This document shows positions 17,257 through 26,535 of a stretch of 64,000 nt of DNA, piece after piece. The stretch spans positions 80,225 to 144,224 of the forward strand of contig DEJS01000006.1 of NCBI GenBank assembly GCA_002353485.1. Direction: 5' to 3'. The notes under the pieces were generated by a model, which was not told where the DNA came from, did not search any database, and saw only the letters and a program-made list of their open reading frames with translations. The stretch's first letter is position 1, and each line of letters starts with the position of its first letter. Made by a program: the position numbers and the translations under genes. This DNA is from Prevotella sp. UBA2742. Lineage in GTDB: Bacteria; Bacteroidota; Bacteroidia; Bacteroidales; Bacteroidaceae.

Positions 17257-18783
17257 ATGGCAGAAAGAAGAGTGAGAGTGCGTTTTGCACCGAGTCCTAC
17301 GGGTGCGCTGCATATAGGCGGCGTACGCACGGCATTGTATAATTATCTGTTTGCTCGGCAGCATGGCGGCGACCTGGTGTTCCGTATTGAGGACACCGAT
17401 TCGACGCGTTTCGTGCCCGGTGCCGAGGAGTATATCATCGAGAGTTTCAAGTGGCTGGGCATCAAGTTCGACGAGGGCGTCTCCTTCGGGGGCGACAAGG
17501 GCCCTTACCGTCAGAGCGAGCGCCGCGCCATCTACAAGGAATATGTCCATAAGCTGCTGGAGGCCGGCAAGGCCTACATAGCCTTCGACACCCCTGAGGA
17601 GCTGGAACAGAAGCGCCAGGAGGTGCAGAACTTCCAGTACGACTGTCATACGCGCGGCCAGATGCGCAACTCGCTGACGCTGACGAAGGAGGAAGTGGAC
17701 CGCCTGATAGGCGAGGGCAGCCAGTACGTGGTGCGGTTCAAGGTGGAGGCCGGACAGGAGATACTGGTGAACGACCTGATACGCGGCGAGGTGCGCGTGA
17801 AGAGCGACATCTGCGACGACAAGGTGCTGTACAAGAGCGCCGACGAGCTGCCGACGTACCATCTGGCTAACATCGTGGACGACCACCTGATGGAGATTAC
17901 GCACGTCATCCGCGGCGAGGAGTGGCTGCCGTCGGCACCGCTGCACGTCATGCTGTACCGTGCCTTCGGCTGGGAGGACACCATGCCGCGGTTTGCCCAT
18001 CTGCCGCTGCTGCTGAAGCCCGACGGCAAAGGTAAGCTGTCGAAGCGTGACGGCGACCGGCTCGGGTTCCCCGTGTTCCCGCTGCGCTGGACGGACCCCA
18101 AGACGGGCGACGTGTCGCGCGGATACCGTGAGGACGGCTACTTCCCCGAGGCCGTCATCAACTTCCTGGCCCTGCTGGGGTGGAATCCGGGCACTGAGCA
18201 GGAGCTGTTCACGCTGGACGAGCTGGTGCCGCTGTTCGACATCACGAAGTGCTCGAAGGCCGGTGCCAAGTTTGCATACGAGAAGGCGGTGTGGTTTAAC
18301 CACGAGTATATATTGAAGAAGTCGGCCGCCGAGATTGCCGCCCTGTGGCTGCCGGAGGTTCAGGAGCACTGCCCGTCGGAGAGCCTGGAGCGCGTCACCA
18401 AGGTGTGCGAGATGATGAAGGACCGCGTGTCGTTCGTGCACGAGATGTGGCCGCTGTGCTCGTTCTTCTTCGTGGCTCCCACGACGTACGACGAGAAGAC
18501 GGTGAAGAAGCGCTGGAAGGAGGACTCTGCGGCGCAGCTGACGGAGCTGGCGGAGGTGCTGAAGGGCATCGACGACTTCTCGCTGGAGAACCAGGAGCGC
18601 ATCGTGCACGCCTGGATAGAGGAGAAGGGCTACAAGCTGGGTAACATTATGAACGCATGGCGCCTGACGCTGGTGGGCGAGGGCAAGGGTCCGGGCATGT
18701 TCGACATCTCGGCGTTCCTGGGCAAGGAGGAGACCCTGCGCCGCATGCAGCGGGCCATTGAGGTGCTGGAGGCGTGTCAGTAG
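17257..18783 (+). CDS. gltX: glutamyl-tRNA synthetase
   Basis: 508 residues from ATG 17257 (MAERRVRVRFAPSPTG); an in-frame ATG at 17239 would add six residues. The class-I HIGH motif is in PTGALHIGGVRTALYNYLF and the KMSKS equivalent is KLSKRDGDRLGFPV. It charges tRNA with glutamate. The C-terminal anticodon-binding domain includes GKGPGMFDISAFLG. It leads a forward run with waaA and the carbonic-anhydrase-like gene. A tRNA-Glu gene is also in this window, at 8264-8338. Confidence 0.96.
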   Translation: MAERRVRVRFAPSPTGALHIGGVRTALYNYLFARQHGGDLVFRIEDTDSTRFVPGAEEYIIESFKWLGIKFDEGVSFGGDKGPYRQSERRAIYKEYVHKLLEAGKAYIAFDTPEELEQKRQEVQNFQYDCHTRGQMRNSLTLTKEEVDRLIGEGSQYVVRFKVEAGQEILVNDLIRGEVRVKSDICDDKVLYKSADELPTYHLANIVDDHLMEITHVIRGEEWLPSAPLHVMLYRAFGWEDTMPRFAHLPLLLKPDGKGKLSKRDGDRLGFPVFPLRWTDPKTGDVSRGYREDGYFPEAVINFLALLGWNPGTEQELFTLDELVPLFDITKCSKAGAKFAYEKAVWFNHEYILKKSAAEIAALWLPEVQEHCPSESLERVTKVCEMMKDRVSFVHEMWPLCSFFFVAPTTYDEKTVKKRWKEDSAAQLTELAEVLKGIDDFSLENQERIVHAWIEEKGYKLGNIMNAWRLTLVGEGKGPGMFDISAFLGKEETLRRMQRAIEVLEACQ

Positions 18784-18799
18784 GAATAAAAGGGGCAGA

Positions 18800-20041
18800 A
18801 TGTACAATATAGGTATTTACCTCTACCAGCTGGGTGTGGCGGTGCTGAGCCTTTTCAACGAGAAGGTGCGGAAGATGTGGCGTGGCGAGCGCGACGCCAT
18901 CCGCGTGCTGCGCCAGCAGGTGGACCCGGAGGCGGAGTACGTGTGGTTCCACGCGGCATCGCTGGGCGAGTTTGAGCAGGGCCGGCCGCTGATGGAACAG
19001 CTGCGGCGTGAGCACCCGCAATACAAGATACTGCTGACGTTCTTTTCGCCCTCGGGCTATGAGGTGCGCAAGAACTATGAGGGGGCCGACATCATTTGCT
19101 ACCTGCCCCTGGACACCATCGGCAATGCACGCCGCTTCCTGCGGACCATCAGGCCGGTGATGGCGTTTTTCATCAAGTACGAGTTCTGGTATAACTACCT
19201 GCACATACTGAAGCACCGCGGGGTGCCGGTGTACAGCGTGAGCAGCATCTTCCGCGAGGGACAGGTGTTCTTCCGCTGGTACGGGCGGCAGTATGCCCAT
19301 GTGCTGAAGTGCTTTACGCGCTTCTTCGTGCAGAACGAGGAGAGTCGGAGGCTGCTGGAAGGCATTGGCATCCGCGACGTGACGGTGGTGGGAGATACGC
19401 GCTTCGACCGCGTGCTGCAAATCAAGGAGGCTGCGAAGGAGCTGCCCGTGGTGGAGAGCTTCGTCGGCGGCGGTTCGGCAGACGGGGCGCGCAGCAAGTG
19501 CTTCGTGGCCGGCTCGTCATGGCAGCCCGACGAGGACATCTTCATTCCCTTCTGGAACGAGCATAGGGACTGGAAGCTGATTATTGCGCCGCACGTGATA
19601 GGCGAGGACCACCTGAGGCAGATAGCGTCGAAGCTGGAGGGCCGCAAGGTGGTGCGCTATACGAAGGCTACGCCGCAGAAGGCACGCGAGGCCGAGGTGC
19701 TGATTGTAGACTGCTTCGGTCTGCTGTCGAGCATGTACCGCTATGCCGACGTGACGTATGTGGGCGGCGGCTTCGGCGTGGGCATCCATAACACGCTGGA
19801 GGCTGCCGTATGGGAGGTGCCTGTCATCTTCGGACCTAACAACAAGCGTTTCCAGGAGGCGCAGGGGCTGAAGGCCTGCGGCGGCGGAAAGGAGATACAG
19901 GGTGCCGACGACTTCAGGCGCATCATGCAGGACTTTATAGAGCGTCCTGAGAGCGTGTCCGAGGCCGGCCGGAGGGCGGGGGCTTTCGTCAGCGAGATGA
20001 CGGGAGCCACGACGAAGGTGCTGGCCTACATTGACCTGTAA
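18800..20041 (+). CDS. waaA: 3-deoxy-D-manno-octulosonic acid (Kdo) transferase
   Basis: 413 residues from ATG 18800 (MYNIGIYLYQLGVAVLSLFN); the frame upstream lies in gltX. The N-terminal membrane-anchoring helix is followed by FHAASLGEFEQGRPLMEQLR, whose Glu matches the catalytic Glu of the GT30 family, and by KYEFWYNYL. The C-terminal GT-B half has VGDTRFDRV, GSSWQPDED and GGGFGVGIHNTLEAAVW. It adds Kdo to lipid A on the cytoplasmic face of the inner membrane. A short AAAAGGGG precedes the start by 6 nt. It follows gltX by 16 nt and is probably cotranscribed. Confidence 0.94.
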   Translation: MYNIGIYLYQLGVAVLSLFNEKVRKMWRGERDAIRVLRQQVDPEAEYVWFHAASLGEFEQGRPLMEQLRREHPQYKILLTFFSPSGYEVRKNYEGADIICYLPLDTIGNARRFLRTIRPVMAFFIKYEFWYNYLHILKHRGVPVYSVSSIFREGQVFFRWYGRQYAHVLKCFTRFFVQNEESRRLLEGIGIRDVTVVGDTRFDRVLQIKEAAKELPVVESFVGGGSADGARSKCFVAGSSWQPDEDIFIPFWNEHRDWKLIIAPHVIGEDHLRQIASKLEGRKVVRYTKATPQKAREAEVLIVDCFGLLSSMYRYADVTYVGGGFGVGIHNTLEAAVWEVPVIFGPNNKRFQEAQGLKACGGGKEIQGADDFRRIMQDFIERPESVSEAGRRAGAFVSEMTGATTKVLAYIDL

Positions 20042-20063
20042 TACAATCAGAAGGTTTTAAGAT

Positions 20064-20612
20064 ATGGCTTTGATAAAAGGATACCGCGGTCTTTATCCGA
20101 AGTGGGGTAAGGACTGCTATTTTAGTGAGAATGCAACGATAGTGGGCGAGGTGACGATGGGCGACGAGTGCTCCGTGTGGTTCAACGCCGTGGTACGCGG
20201 CGACGTGGCTCCCATCACCATAGGCAACTGCACGAACGTGCAGGACGGGTCGTGCGTGCACGTGACGCACGAGACGGGTCCTACGCACATAGGCAGCTAC
20301 GTGACCATAGGGCATAACGTGACGGTGCATGCGTGTACCATTCACGACCACGCGCTGATAGGCATGGGCGCCACGCTGCTGGACGGATGTGAGGTGGGCG
20401 AGGGGGCCATCGTGGCCGCCGGTGCACTGGTGTTGCAGAACACCAAGATTCCCGCCGGAGAGATATGGGGCGGGGTGCCGGCCAAGTATATCAAGCCTAC
20501 GCGCCCCGGCCAGACGGACAATGCAGAGCACTACGTGGCGTACTCGAAGTTCTACATGGAGGAGAACCCTGAGTGCTGCTTCACGAACGAACCGAAGAAG
20601 GAGACTATCTGA
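20064..20612 (+). CDS. gamma-carbonic anhydrase-like left-handed beta-helix protein
   Basis: 182 residues made of hexapeptide repeats (ATIVGEVTMGDECSVWFNAV, VVRGDVAPITIGNCTNVQDG). Candidate zinc ligands are in CVHVTHE, TIGHNVTVHACTIHDHALIG. It belongs to the YrdA/CaiE/PaaY group of trimeric proteins; some hydrate CO2 and others have no known activity. It lies 22 nt after waaA on the same strand. Its last 8 nt overlap the end of the convergent metallophosphoesterase gene. Confidence 0.9.
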   Translation: MALIKGYRGLYPKWGKDCYFSENATIVGEVTMGDECSVWFNAVVRGDVAPITIGNCTNVQDGSCVHVTHETGPTHIGSYVTIGHNVTVHACTIHDHALIGMGATLLDGCEVGEGAIVAAGALVLQNTKIPAGEIWGGVPAKYIKPTRPGQTDNAEHYVAYSKFYMEENPECCFTNEPKKETI

Positions 20613-21696
20613 GGTTCAGTACGACGTACTCTGAACGGGTGCCGATGCGGAACTTGCCGCCCCAGATGCCGAGGCCGCTGCTGATGTAATAGTCGGTACG
20701 GCCGCGTTTGTGGGAACCGAAGGCGCACTCGTAGATGGCGTCGGTAATCCAGGAGATGGGCCATACCTGCCCGTGGTGGGTGTGGCCGCTGAACTGGAAG
20801 TCGATGGCGTGCTGTTCGGCCTGTTCAAGATGGTAGGGCTGGTGGTCGAGGAGTATGCGGAACGCGGACTGAGGTGCTTGCGAGCCGGCCTCGGCCATGA
20901 TTTTGCCTAACGACTTGCGATGCGGGTTGGTGCGGTCGTCGCGCCCGATGATGAGGAGGTCGCCCACCAGGGCTGCAGAGTCTTGCAGCAGGTGGATGCC
21001 GGCATCGCGGTAGAAGCGCTGTGCGTCGGGCTCGCCGCTGTAGTATTCGTGGTTGCCCAGACAGGCATAGACGGGCGCCTGGAGCCGGAGGAACTCTTCG
21101 TGCATGCGCTCTTCCAGGAGGGGACGCATGGAGCCGTCGATGATGTCGCCGGCAATGAGTATGAGGTCAGGGTGCTCGGCATTGATGAGGTCTACCCAGC
21201 GGTGGAACTCGTCGCGGCGGTTGTGGTAGCCCAGGTGCAGGTCGCTGAGCATGACGAGGCGGAGGGGCTTGTGGACCTTGTCAGACTGGACGGTGAGCTC
21301 CTGACGGTATTTGTGCTTGTAGTGCAGGTTCCCGTAGAGGAAGAGGCCGAACATGAAGAGGGCGATGGCGCCGGCTGTCCAGCCGTTGTTGTATAATAAG
21401 GTACGTGGTACGAGGTGCAGCAGGCGGCCCAGGTCGAGGACGAGGAACAGGATGAAGAGGTAGAGCAGTACGAAGACGCTCGAAGTGCCTGTCTCGTACA
21501 TTGCAGTGCCCCACTCCAGGGGCAGCTCATCGGTGGTACGGCGTATGCTGCCGAACATCAGGAGAAACGAGGCCACCATGACGATGACGGCGGCCAGCTT
21601 CCACCCCCATGCCAATGGCAGCAGGCACCAGACGTGCCAGCCGATGTAGGCCATTGCCAGGAAGGGGACTACGGTGAAAAGGAACATCCAGACCAT
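20605..21696 (-). CDS. membrane-anchored metallophosphoesterase (YkuE-like)
   Basis: 363 residues. About four transmembrane helices fill residues 1-140, and a calcineurin-like phosphoesterase domain follows: MLSDLHLGYH, GDIIDGSM, CLGNHEYYSG and FSGHTHHGQVWP supply the metal-binding Asp, Asn and His. Relatives act on UDP-2,3-diacylglucosamine or other phosphodiesters, or remain unassigned. The frame opens at a TTG at 21720, but that codon lies inside the -7 promoter box, so ATG 21696 (MVWMFLFTVV) is taken as the start. It is divergent from the DUF5703 gene. Confidence 0.9.
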   Translation of the reverse strand: MVWMFLFTVVPFLAMAYIGWHVWCLLPLAWGWKLAAVIVMVASFLLMFGSIRRTTDELPLEWGTAMYETGTSSVFVLLYLFILFLVLDLGRLLHLVPRTLLYNNGWTAGAIALFMFGLFLYGNLHYKHKYRQELTVQSDKVHKPLRLVMLSDLHLGYHNRRDEFHRWVDLINAEHPDLILIAGDIIDGSMRPLLEERMHEEFLRLQAPVYACLGNHEYYSGEPDAQRFYRDAGIHLLQDSAALVGDLLIIGRDDRTNPHRKSLGKIMAEAGSQAPQSAFRILLDHQPYHLEQAEQHAIDFQFSGHTHHGQVWPISWITDAIYECAFGSHKRGRTDYYISSGLGIWGGKFRIGTRSEYVVLNLR

Positions 21697-21717
21697 GTTT
21701 GCTTGCGTTTTTGGGTG

Positions 21718-21725
21718 CAAAGATA
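21718..21725 (-). promoter_or_regulatory. -7 element of the metallophosphoesterase gene
   Basis: The minus strand reads TATCTTTG then CACC at 21725-21718. It decides the start codon of the downstream gene, because the TTG at 21720 cannot be translated from this promoter. Confidence 0.55.
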
Positions 21726-21746
21726 CGGAAAAAGCGTCTTATTAGT

Positions 21747-23987
21747 ATGAAGAAGGGATTGTTTTTATTACTTTTTTGCTTTTGCTGGGCCCTTGTTTCG
21801 GTAGGCCAGCCGAAGGACTATGAGTGGCGGCAGCCAAGCAGTAACAGCAGCGAGTCGATGCCCTGCGGGGGCGGCGACATCGGGATGAACGTCTGGGTGG
21901 AGAATGGCGACGTGCTGTTCTACCTGTCGCGTTCGGGCTGTTTCGACGAGAACAACACGCTACTGAAACAGGGGCGCTTCCGGGTGAGTCTGTCGCCGGG
22001 CCTGGACATGAAGCACTTCAGGCAGATACTGCACCTTGGCGAGGGCTACGTGGAGATTACGGACGGACACACCAGCGTGCAGGTGTGGGCCGACGTGAAC
22101 AAGCCCGTGGCGCACGTGGACGTGATGAGTCCCGGCACGAAGCAGGTGATAGCCGCCACGTATGAGAGCTGGCGCACGAAGGACGTCATACTGACGAAGC
22201 GCGAGGCCTTCCAGACGAGCTATAAGTTTGCGGCGCCGAAAGGCCTTGCGACACGTGCCGACAGCATCGTGGCGGGAGAGCAGGGGGTGACCTTCATGCA
22301 CAGGAACGGCGCGGAGACCGTGTTCGACGCTACCGTCAGACAGCAGCGCATGGAGACGGTGAAGGAGCGTCTGTATAATCCGCTGAAGAACCTTGTCTTC
22401 GGCGGGCGTATGAGTGGCCGCGGCCTGGTGCTGATGGACAAGGCTGGCGGGCGCTATGGCAGTACGAACTACGAGGGATGGATGTATGTGTCGCAGGAGC
22501 CACAGATGCACTTCCACCTGCAGATAGCGCTGGCCACGGTGCAGGGCACGGTGGCCGAGTGGGAGGCCGAGCTGGCGAAGACCGAGCAGGCGGTGAAGCG
22601 CGTGGAGGACTGTCTGGCGTCGAGACAATGGTGGCGGGCGTTCTGGAAGCGTAGCTACATAGAAGGGCCGGGCGAGGCGATACGCAACTATAACCTGTTC
22701 AGATATATGCTGGGGTGCAACGCCCGCGGCGAGTGGCCTACGAAGTTCAATGGCGGACTGTTCACCTTTGACCCGGAGTACGTCAACGGGGCGGCAGAGT
22801 ACCACTTGTCGCCCGACTTCCGCAACTGGGGCGGCGGGGTGCATACGGCACAGAACCAGCGACTGGTGTACTGGCCCATGCTGAAAAACGGTGACAGCGA
22901 CCTGCTGAAGGGGCAGCTGGACTTCTACCTGCGTATCTACAAGAACGCCGAGGAGCGGTCGCGGCTGTATTGGGGCCACGAGGGGGCCTGTCTGACGGAG
23001 CAGGTGGAGAACTACGGACTGCCCTGCTTTCCGGAGTACGGCACGAAGCGGCCAAAGGACTTCGATGCGGGCATGGAGCGCAATGCATGGCTGGAGTACG
23101 AGTGGGACACGTGTCTGGAGTTTTGCATGATGGCCCTTGAGGCCCACCGCTATAGCGGCATGGACATAGCAGACTACGTGCCGATGATACAGTCGTGTCT
23201 GCGATTCTTTGACGAACACTACCAGTATCTGGCCAGCCAGCGCGGTGCCAAGCGGCTGGACGGCAGAGGCAAGCTGGTGCTGTACCCCGGGTCGGGCGGG
23301 GAGACCTACAAGGGGGCCTATAACTCGACGTCGACCATTGCGGCACTGAAAACGGTGGCACAGGCCCTGCAGGGCTATGCCAAGGAGAAGAAAGACACGG
23401 CGCTGGTCGGTTATCTTCAGGGACTTAGCGCAAGGATTCCCGACATCACCGTGCGTGAGGGCATGATAGCTCCCGCGCTGCACTATGAGCGGGTGCAGAA
23501 CGTGGAGACGACACAGCTGTACCCGGTGTTTCCGTGGCGCATGTATGGTGTGGGCCGGGCGGACATAGAGGTGGCACGGCGTACGTACGAGAACGATACG
23601 CTGGCCGTGAAGTTCCGTTCGCACGTAGGGTGGAAACAGGATGCCATCTGGGCGGCATGCCTGGGCATGGCCGACGAGGCCGCCCGGCTGACGGACCTGA
23701 AGATGGGCAACGGGCCGCACCGGTTTCCGGCCTTCTGGGGACCGGGCTTTGACTGGACTCCCGACCACAACTGGGGCGGTTCGGGCATGATAGCCATGCA
23801 GGAAATGCTGCTGCAGGAGGTGGGCCGTAAGCTGTACCTCTTTCCTGCGTGGCCCCGCGAGCGGGATGTCAGCTTCAAGCTGCATGCCTCGGGGAATACC
23901 GTTGTCGAGGCCCAGCTGAAGGGCGGCAAGGTGGTGCGCGTCAGGGTGACGCCGCTGGCGCGCCAGAAGGATGTTGTGTTAGAATGA
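21747..23987 (+). CDS. DUF5703-containing glycosidase-like protein
   Basis: 746 residues with a signal peptide ending SVGQ. The mature N-terminus YEWRQPSSNSSESMPCGGGD then IGMNVWVENGD is the DUF5703 N-terminal signature, and the remainder (NLFRYMLGCNARGEWPTKFN, GHEGACLTEQ, DWTPDHNWGGSGMIAMQEML) has the look of an alpha/alpha-six-barrel related to the GH65/GH95 clan. It is exported and presumably acts on a glycan; no substrate can be assigned. The promoter region is shared with the divergent phosphoesterase. greA begins 16 nt after its stop. Confidence 0.85.
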   Translation: MKKGLFLLLFCFCWALVSVGQPKDYEWRQPSSNSSESMPCGGGDIGMNVWVENGDVLFYLSRSGCFDENNTLLKQGRFRVSLSPGLDMKHFRQILHLGEGYVEITDGHTSVQVWADVNKPVAHVDVMSPGTKQVIAATYESWRTKDVILTKREAFQTSYKFAAPKGLATRADSIVAGEQGVTFMHRNGAETVFDATVRQQRMETVKERLYNPLKNLVFGGRMSGRGLVLMDKAGGRYGSTNYEGWMYVSQEPQMHFHLQIALATVQGTVAEWEAELAKTEQAVKRVEDCLASRQWWRAFWKRSYIEGPGEAIRNYNLFRYMLGCNARGEWPTKFNGGLFTFDPEYVNGAAEYHLSPDFRNWGGGVHTAQNQRLVYWPMLKNGDSDLLKGQLDFYLRIYKNAEERSRLYWGHEGACLTEQVENYGLPCFPEYGTKRPKDFDAGMERNAWLEYEWDTCLEFCMMALEAHRYSGMDIADYVPMIQSCLRFFDEHYQYLASQRGAKRLDGRGKLVLYPGSGGETYKGAYNSTSTIAALKTVAQALQGYAKEKKDTALVGYLQGLSARIPDITVREGMIAPALHYERVQNVETTQLYPVFPWRMYGVGRADIEVARRTYENDTLAVKFRSHVGWKQDAIWAACLGMADEAARLTDLKMGNGPHRFPAFWGPGFDWTPDHNWGGSGMIAMQEMLLQEVGRKLYLFPAWPRERDVSFKLHASGNTVVEAQLKGGKVVRVRVTPLARQKDVVLE

Positions 23988-24003
23988 TTCGTTTGATATT
24001 GCT

Positions 24004-24465
24004 ATGGAATATATGTCACAGGAAGGCTACGACAAGCTGGTAGCCGAGCTCCGCCAGATGGAGAATGTGGAACTGCCTCAGGTGCGTGAGGCTATTGCTG
24101 AGGCCCGCGACAAGGGCGACCTGAGCGAGAACTTTGAATATCATGCCGCCAAGCGCGAACAGGCGCGGCTGCTGGGGCGTATCCGCTTCAAACAGCGCGT
24201 GCTGGAGAATGCCAGGGTGATAGACATGTCGAGCAGGGCCAACGGCAGCGTGCAGCTGCTGAGTAAGGTGCAGATGACGAACCTGGGGAACCAGGCCACG
24301 ATGAGCTATACCATTGCCAGTCCGCATGAGGCCAACCTGAGGGAGGGCAAGATATCCATTAAGTCGCCTATAGCCGAGGCCCTGCTGGGAAAGAAGGCCG
24401 GCGACGAGGTCACCGTGCGCGTGCCCGCAGGCCTGCTGAAACTGCGCATAGACAGCGTGGAATAA
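24004..24465 (+). CDS. greA: transcription elongation factor GreA
   Basis: 153 residues, the usual size. The N-terminal coiled coil carries the GreA signature AIAEARDKGDLSENFEYHAA with the acidic tip that enters the RNA polymerase secondary channel, and the C-terminal FKBP-like domain has SPIAEALLGKKAGDEVTV. It rescues backtracked polymerase by stimulating transcript cleavage. It follows the DUF5703 gene on the same strand. Its downstream flank is one of the two proposed inversion breakpoints. Confidence 0.95.
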   Translation: MEYMSQEGYDKLVAELRQMENVELPQVREAIAEARDKGDLSENFEYHAAKREQARLLGRIRFKQRVLENARVIDMSSRANGSVQLLSKVQMTNLGNQATMSYTIASPHEANLREGKISIKSPIAEALLGKKAGDEVTVRVPAGLLKLRIDSVE

Positions 24466-24548
24466 GTGAATAGTGCATATTTATACGTCTTCGCGTGCTA
24501 AGTGGCAAAAAAGATGGCAGATTATTGCTGTTTGTCGGCCTTTTTTTG

Positions 24549-24556
24549 TAACTTTG
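24549..24556 (+). promoter_or_regulatory. -7 element of the argD-proC operon
   Basis: TAACTTTG then CACG at 24549-24556, 28 nt before the ATG. The -33 position is ambiguous (TTTG at 24531-24534 is too close). Upstream, 24474-24484 reads TGCATATTTAT, which recalls the TTTGCATA arms around the argR promoter. Confidence 0.5.
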
Positions 24557-24584
24557 CACGCGAAGATTTATGTAATACTTAGTA

Positions 24585-25745
24585 ATGATGAAACTATTCG
24601 ACGTATATCCGCTGTTCGATGTGAACATCGTGAAAGGACAAGGTTGTAAGGTTTGGGATGACAAGGGACAGGAGTATCTGGACTTGTATGGCGGCCATGC
24701 CGTCATTTCGATAGGTCATTCGCACCCGCACTATGTGAAGAAGGTAACGGAGCAGCTGGGCAGGCTGGGGTTCTACTCGAACTCTGTCATCAACAAGCTG
24801 CAGCAGGAGCTGGCTGAGCGTCTGGGACGTATCAGCGGCTACGACGACTATCAGCTGTTTCTTATCAACAGCGGTGCCGAGGCTAACGAGAACGCACTGA
24901 AGCTGGCGTCGTTTACCAACGGCCGTACACGGGTGCTCAGTGCAGAGAAGGCTTTCCACGGACGTACCTCGCTGGCCGTAGAGGTGACGAACAACCCTAA
25001 GATTATTGCTCCTATCAACAACAACGGACACGTGACCTACCTGCCGCTGAACGACCTGGCAGCGTGGGAACAGGAACTGAAGAAGGGCGACGTGTGTGCC
25101 GTCATTCTGGAGTGTATCCAGGGCGTGGGCGGCATCAAGATGGTTACGCGGGAGTTTGCACAGGGCCTTGAGAAACTGTGCAAGCAGTACGGCACGGTGC
25201 TTATTTGCGACGAAATACAATGTGGCTACGGGCGGAGCGGAAAGTTCTTTGCACACCAGTGGCTGGACATACGCCCCGACATCATTACCGTGGCCAAGGG
25301 CATCGCCAACGGCTTCCCCATGGCCGGCGTGCTGATAGCCCCGGAGTTCCAGCCGGTCTACGGACAGCTGGGTACTACGTTTGGAGGCAACCATCTGGCT
25401 TGTGCTGCGGCGCTGGCCGTGCTCGACGTGTTTGAAGAGGAAAACCTGGTGGAGAACGCCCGCGTGGTGGGTGACTACCTGATGGAGGGCCTCCGGACGG
25501 TAAGTCGCGACACGGCCGCAGCAGACGGGACGGGGCGCATTCAGGACATCCGCGGACGAGGCCTGATGGTCGGTATCGACCTTGACGTGCCCCACAAGGA
25601 GGTGCGCCAGCCGTTGATATACGAAGAGCATTGCTTTACGGGGTGCGCCGGCACTAATGTGTTGCGGCTGCTGCCCCCCTTGTGCCTGACAAAGCAGGAG
25701 GTGGACCAATTCATTGACAAACTGACTAAGATACTGAAGAGATGA
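24585..25745 (+). CDS. argD: acetyl/succinylornithine aminotransferase
   Basis: 386 residues, class-III PLP aminotransferase. The N-terminus MKLFDVYPLFDVNIVKGQG, the INSGAEANENALKLA glycine loop, the AFHGRT segment, the DEIQCGYGRSGKFFAHQW Asp, and the PLP lysine in TVAKGIANGFPMAG are all present. It converts an N-acylglutamate semialdehyde to N-acylornithine; in Bacteroidota the acyl group is probably succinyl because the partner transcarbamylase is the succinyl type. ATG 24588 is an equal alternative start. The stop overlaps the proC start (ATGATGA). Confidence 0.93.
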   Translation: MMKLFDVYPLFDVNIVKGQGCKVWDDKGQEYLDLYGGHAVISIGHSHPHYVKKVTEQLGRLGFYSNSVINKLQQELAERLGRISGYDDYQLFLINSGAEANENALKLASFTNGRTRVLSAEKAFHGRTSLAVEVTNNPKIIAPINNNGHVTYLPLNDLAAWEQELKKGDVCAVILECIQGVGGIKMVTREFAQGLEKLCKQYGTVLICDEIQCGYGRSGKFFAHQWLDIRPDIITVAKGIANGFPMAGVLIAPEFQPVYGQLGTTFGGNHLACAAALAVLDVFEEENLVENARVVGDYLMEGLRTVSRDTAAADGTGRIQDIRGRGLMVGIDLDVPHKEVRQPLIYEEHCFTGCAGTNVLRLLPPLCLTKQEVDQFIDKLTKILKR

Positions 25746-26533
25746 TGAAGATTTCGATTATTGGTGCAGGAGCTATGGGCGGTGCCTTGGCTGAAGGACT
25801 CATCAAAGGCGACTGCATTCAGAACGAGGACATCTGCGTGGCGGACCCCGTGCGTGAGACCAGGGACCACTTTGCCAACCTTGGCATTACCGCCACGCCG
25901 AGCAACCAGCTGGCGGCGCAGGGCGCCGACGTGGTGTGCGTAGTGGTGAAGCCGTGGCTGGTGGAACAGGTGCTGAAGGGCATCAAGGACGTACTGGACT
26001 ATCAGCAGCAGATTCTTATCGTGGTGGCTGCCGGCGTGAAGTCGGACGACATCAGGGTGTGGATGGACAAGGGGGACGAGATGATACCGACGTTCCTCGT
26101 GATTCCGAACATTGCCATAGCGCAACTGCAGTCGATGACGTTCATCGTGCCTGCCCTGGCGGCAGAGACGCAGCACACGGAGCAGGTGGTGGCATTGTTT
26201 AACTCGATGGGACATAGCCTTATTACCGACGAGCAGCACCTGGCTGCGGGTACTACGCTGGCGTCGTGCGGCATTGCATACGCCATGCGTTATATACGTG
26301 CCGCCGCCGAGGGTGGGGTAGAGCTGGGCTTCAAGGCCGACCAGGCCAAGCAGATAGTGATGCAGACCATGCGCGGTGCTGTGGAGCTGCTGGAGGCCAG
26401 CGGCTTGCACCCTGAGGCCGCCATCGACCTGGTGACGACGCCTGGCGGCGTGACCATCAAGGGACTTAACGAGATGGAGCATGCAGGCTTCACTTCAAGT
26501 GTTATTAAGGGATTAAAAGCAGGAGTAAAATAG
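25742..26533 (+). CDS. proC: pyrroline-5-carboxylate reductase
   Basis: 263 residues. The Rossmann motif IIGAGAMGGALAEG is at the N-terminus, and the C-terminal dimerisation domain has TTPGGVTIKGLNEMEHAGF, the ProC signature. It makes the last step of proline synthesis using NAD(P)H. The start overlaps argD by 4 nt and the XRE/cupin gene follows 2 nt later, so it belongs to a tight operon that also contains proB and proA. I could not assign a regulatory site apart from the argD promoter. Confidence 0.94.
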   Translation: MMKISIIGAGAMGGALAEGLIKGDCIQNEDICVADPVRETRDHFANLGITATPSNQLAAQGADVVCVVVKPWLVEQVLKGIKDVLDYQQQILIVVAAGVKSDDIRVWMDKGDEMIPTFLVIPNIAIAQLQSMTFIVPALAAETQHTEQVVALFNSMGHSLITDEQHLAAGTTLASCGIAYAMRYIRAAAEGGVELGFKADQAKQIVMQTMRGAVELLEASGLHPEAAIDLVTTPGGVTIKGLNEMEHAGFTSSVIKGLKAGVK

Positions 26534-26535
26534 TT

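Noticed and set aside
17215..18807. 530-codon reverse frame opposite gltX
   Set aside because: gltX motifs (HIGH, KLSKR) settle the strand; the reverse frame has no recognisable features.
20605..21720. TTG at 21720 as start of the metallophosphoesterase
   Set aside because: The codon lies inside the -7 promoter element, so it would not be in the mRNA; ATG 21696 is preferred.
21960..23885. Long reverse-strand frame of 641 codons opposite the DUF5703 gene
   Set aside because: The forward frame encodes a recognisable exported protein; the reverse frame is an effect of GC-rich third positions, low in sequence complexity and with no start context or homology I recognise.
24460..24490. E. coli-type ARG box upstream of argD
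   Set aside because: Only a poor match to the palindromic consensus; left as a weak TGCATA similarity to the argR region.
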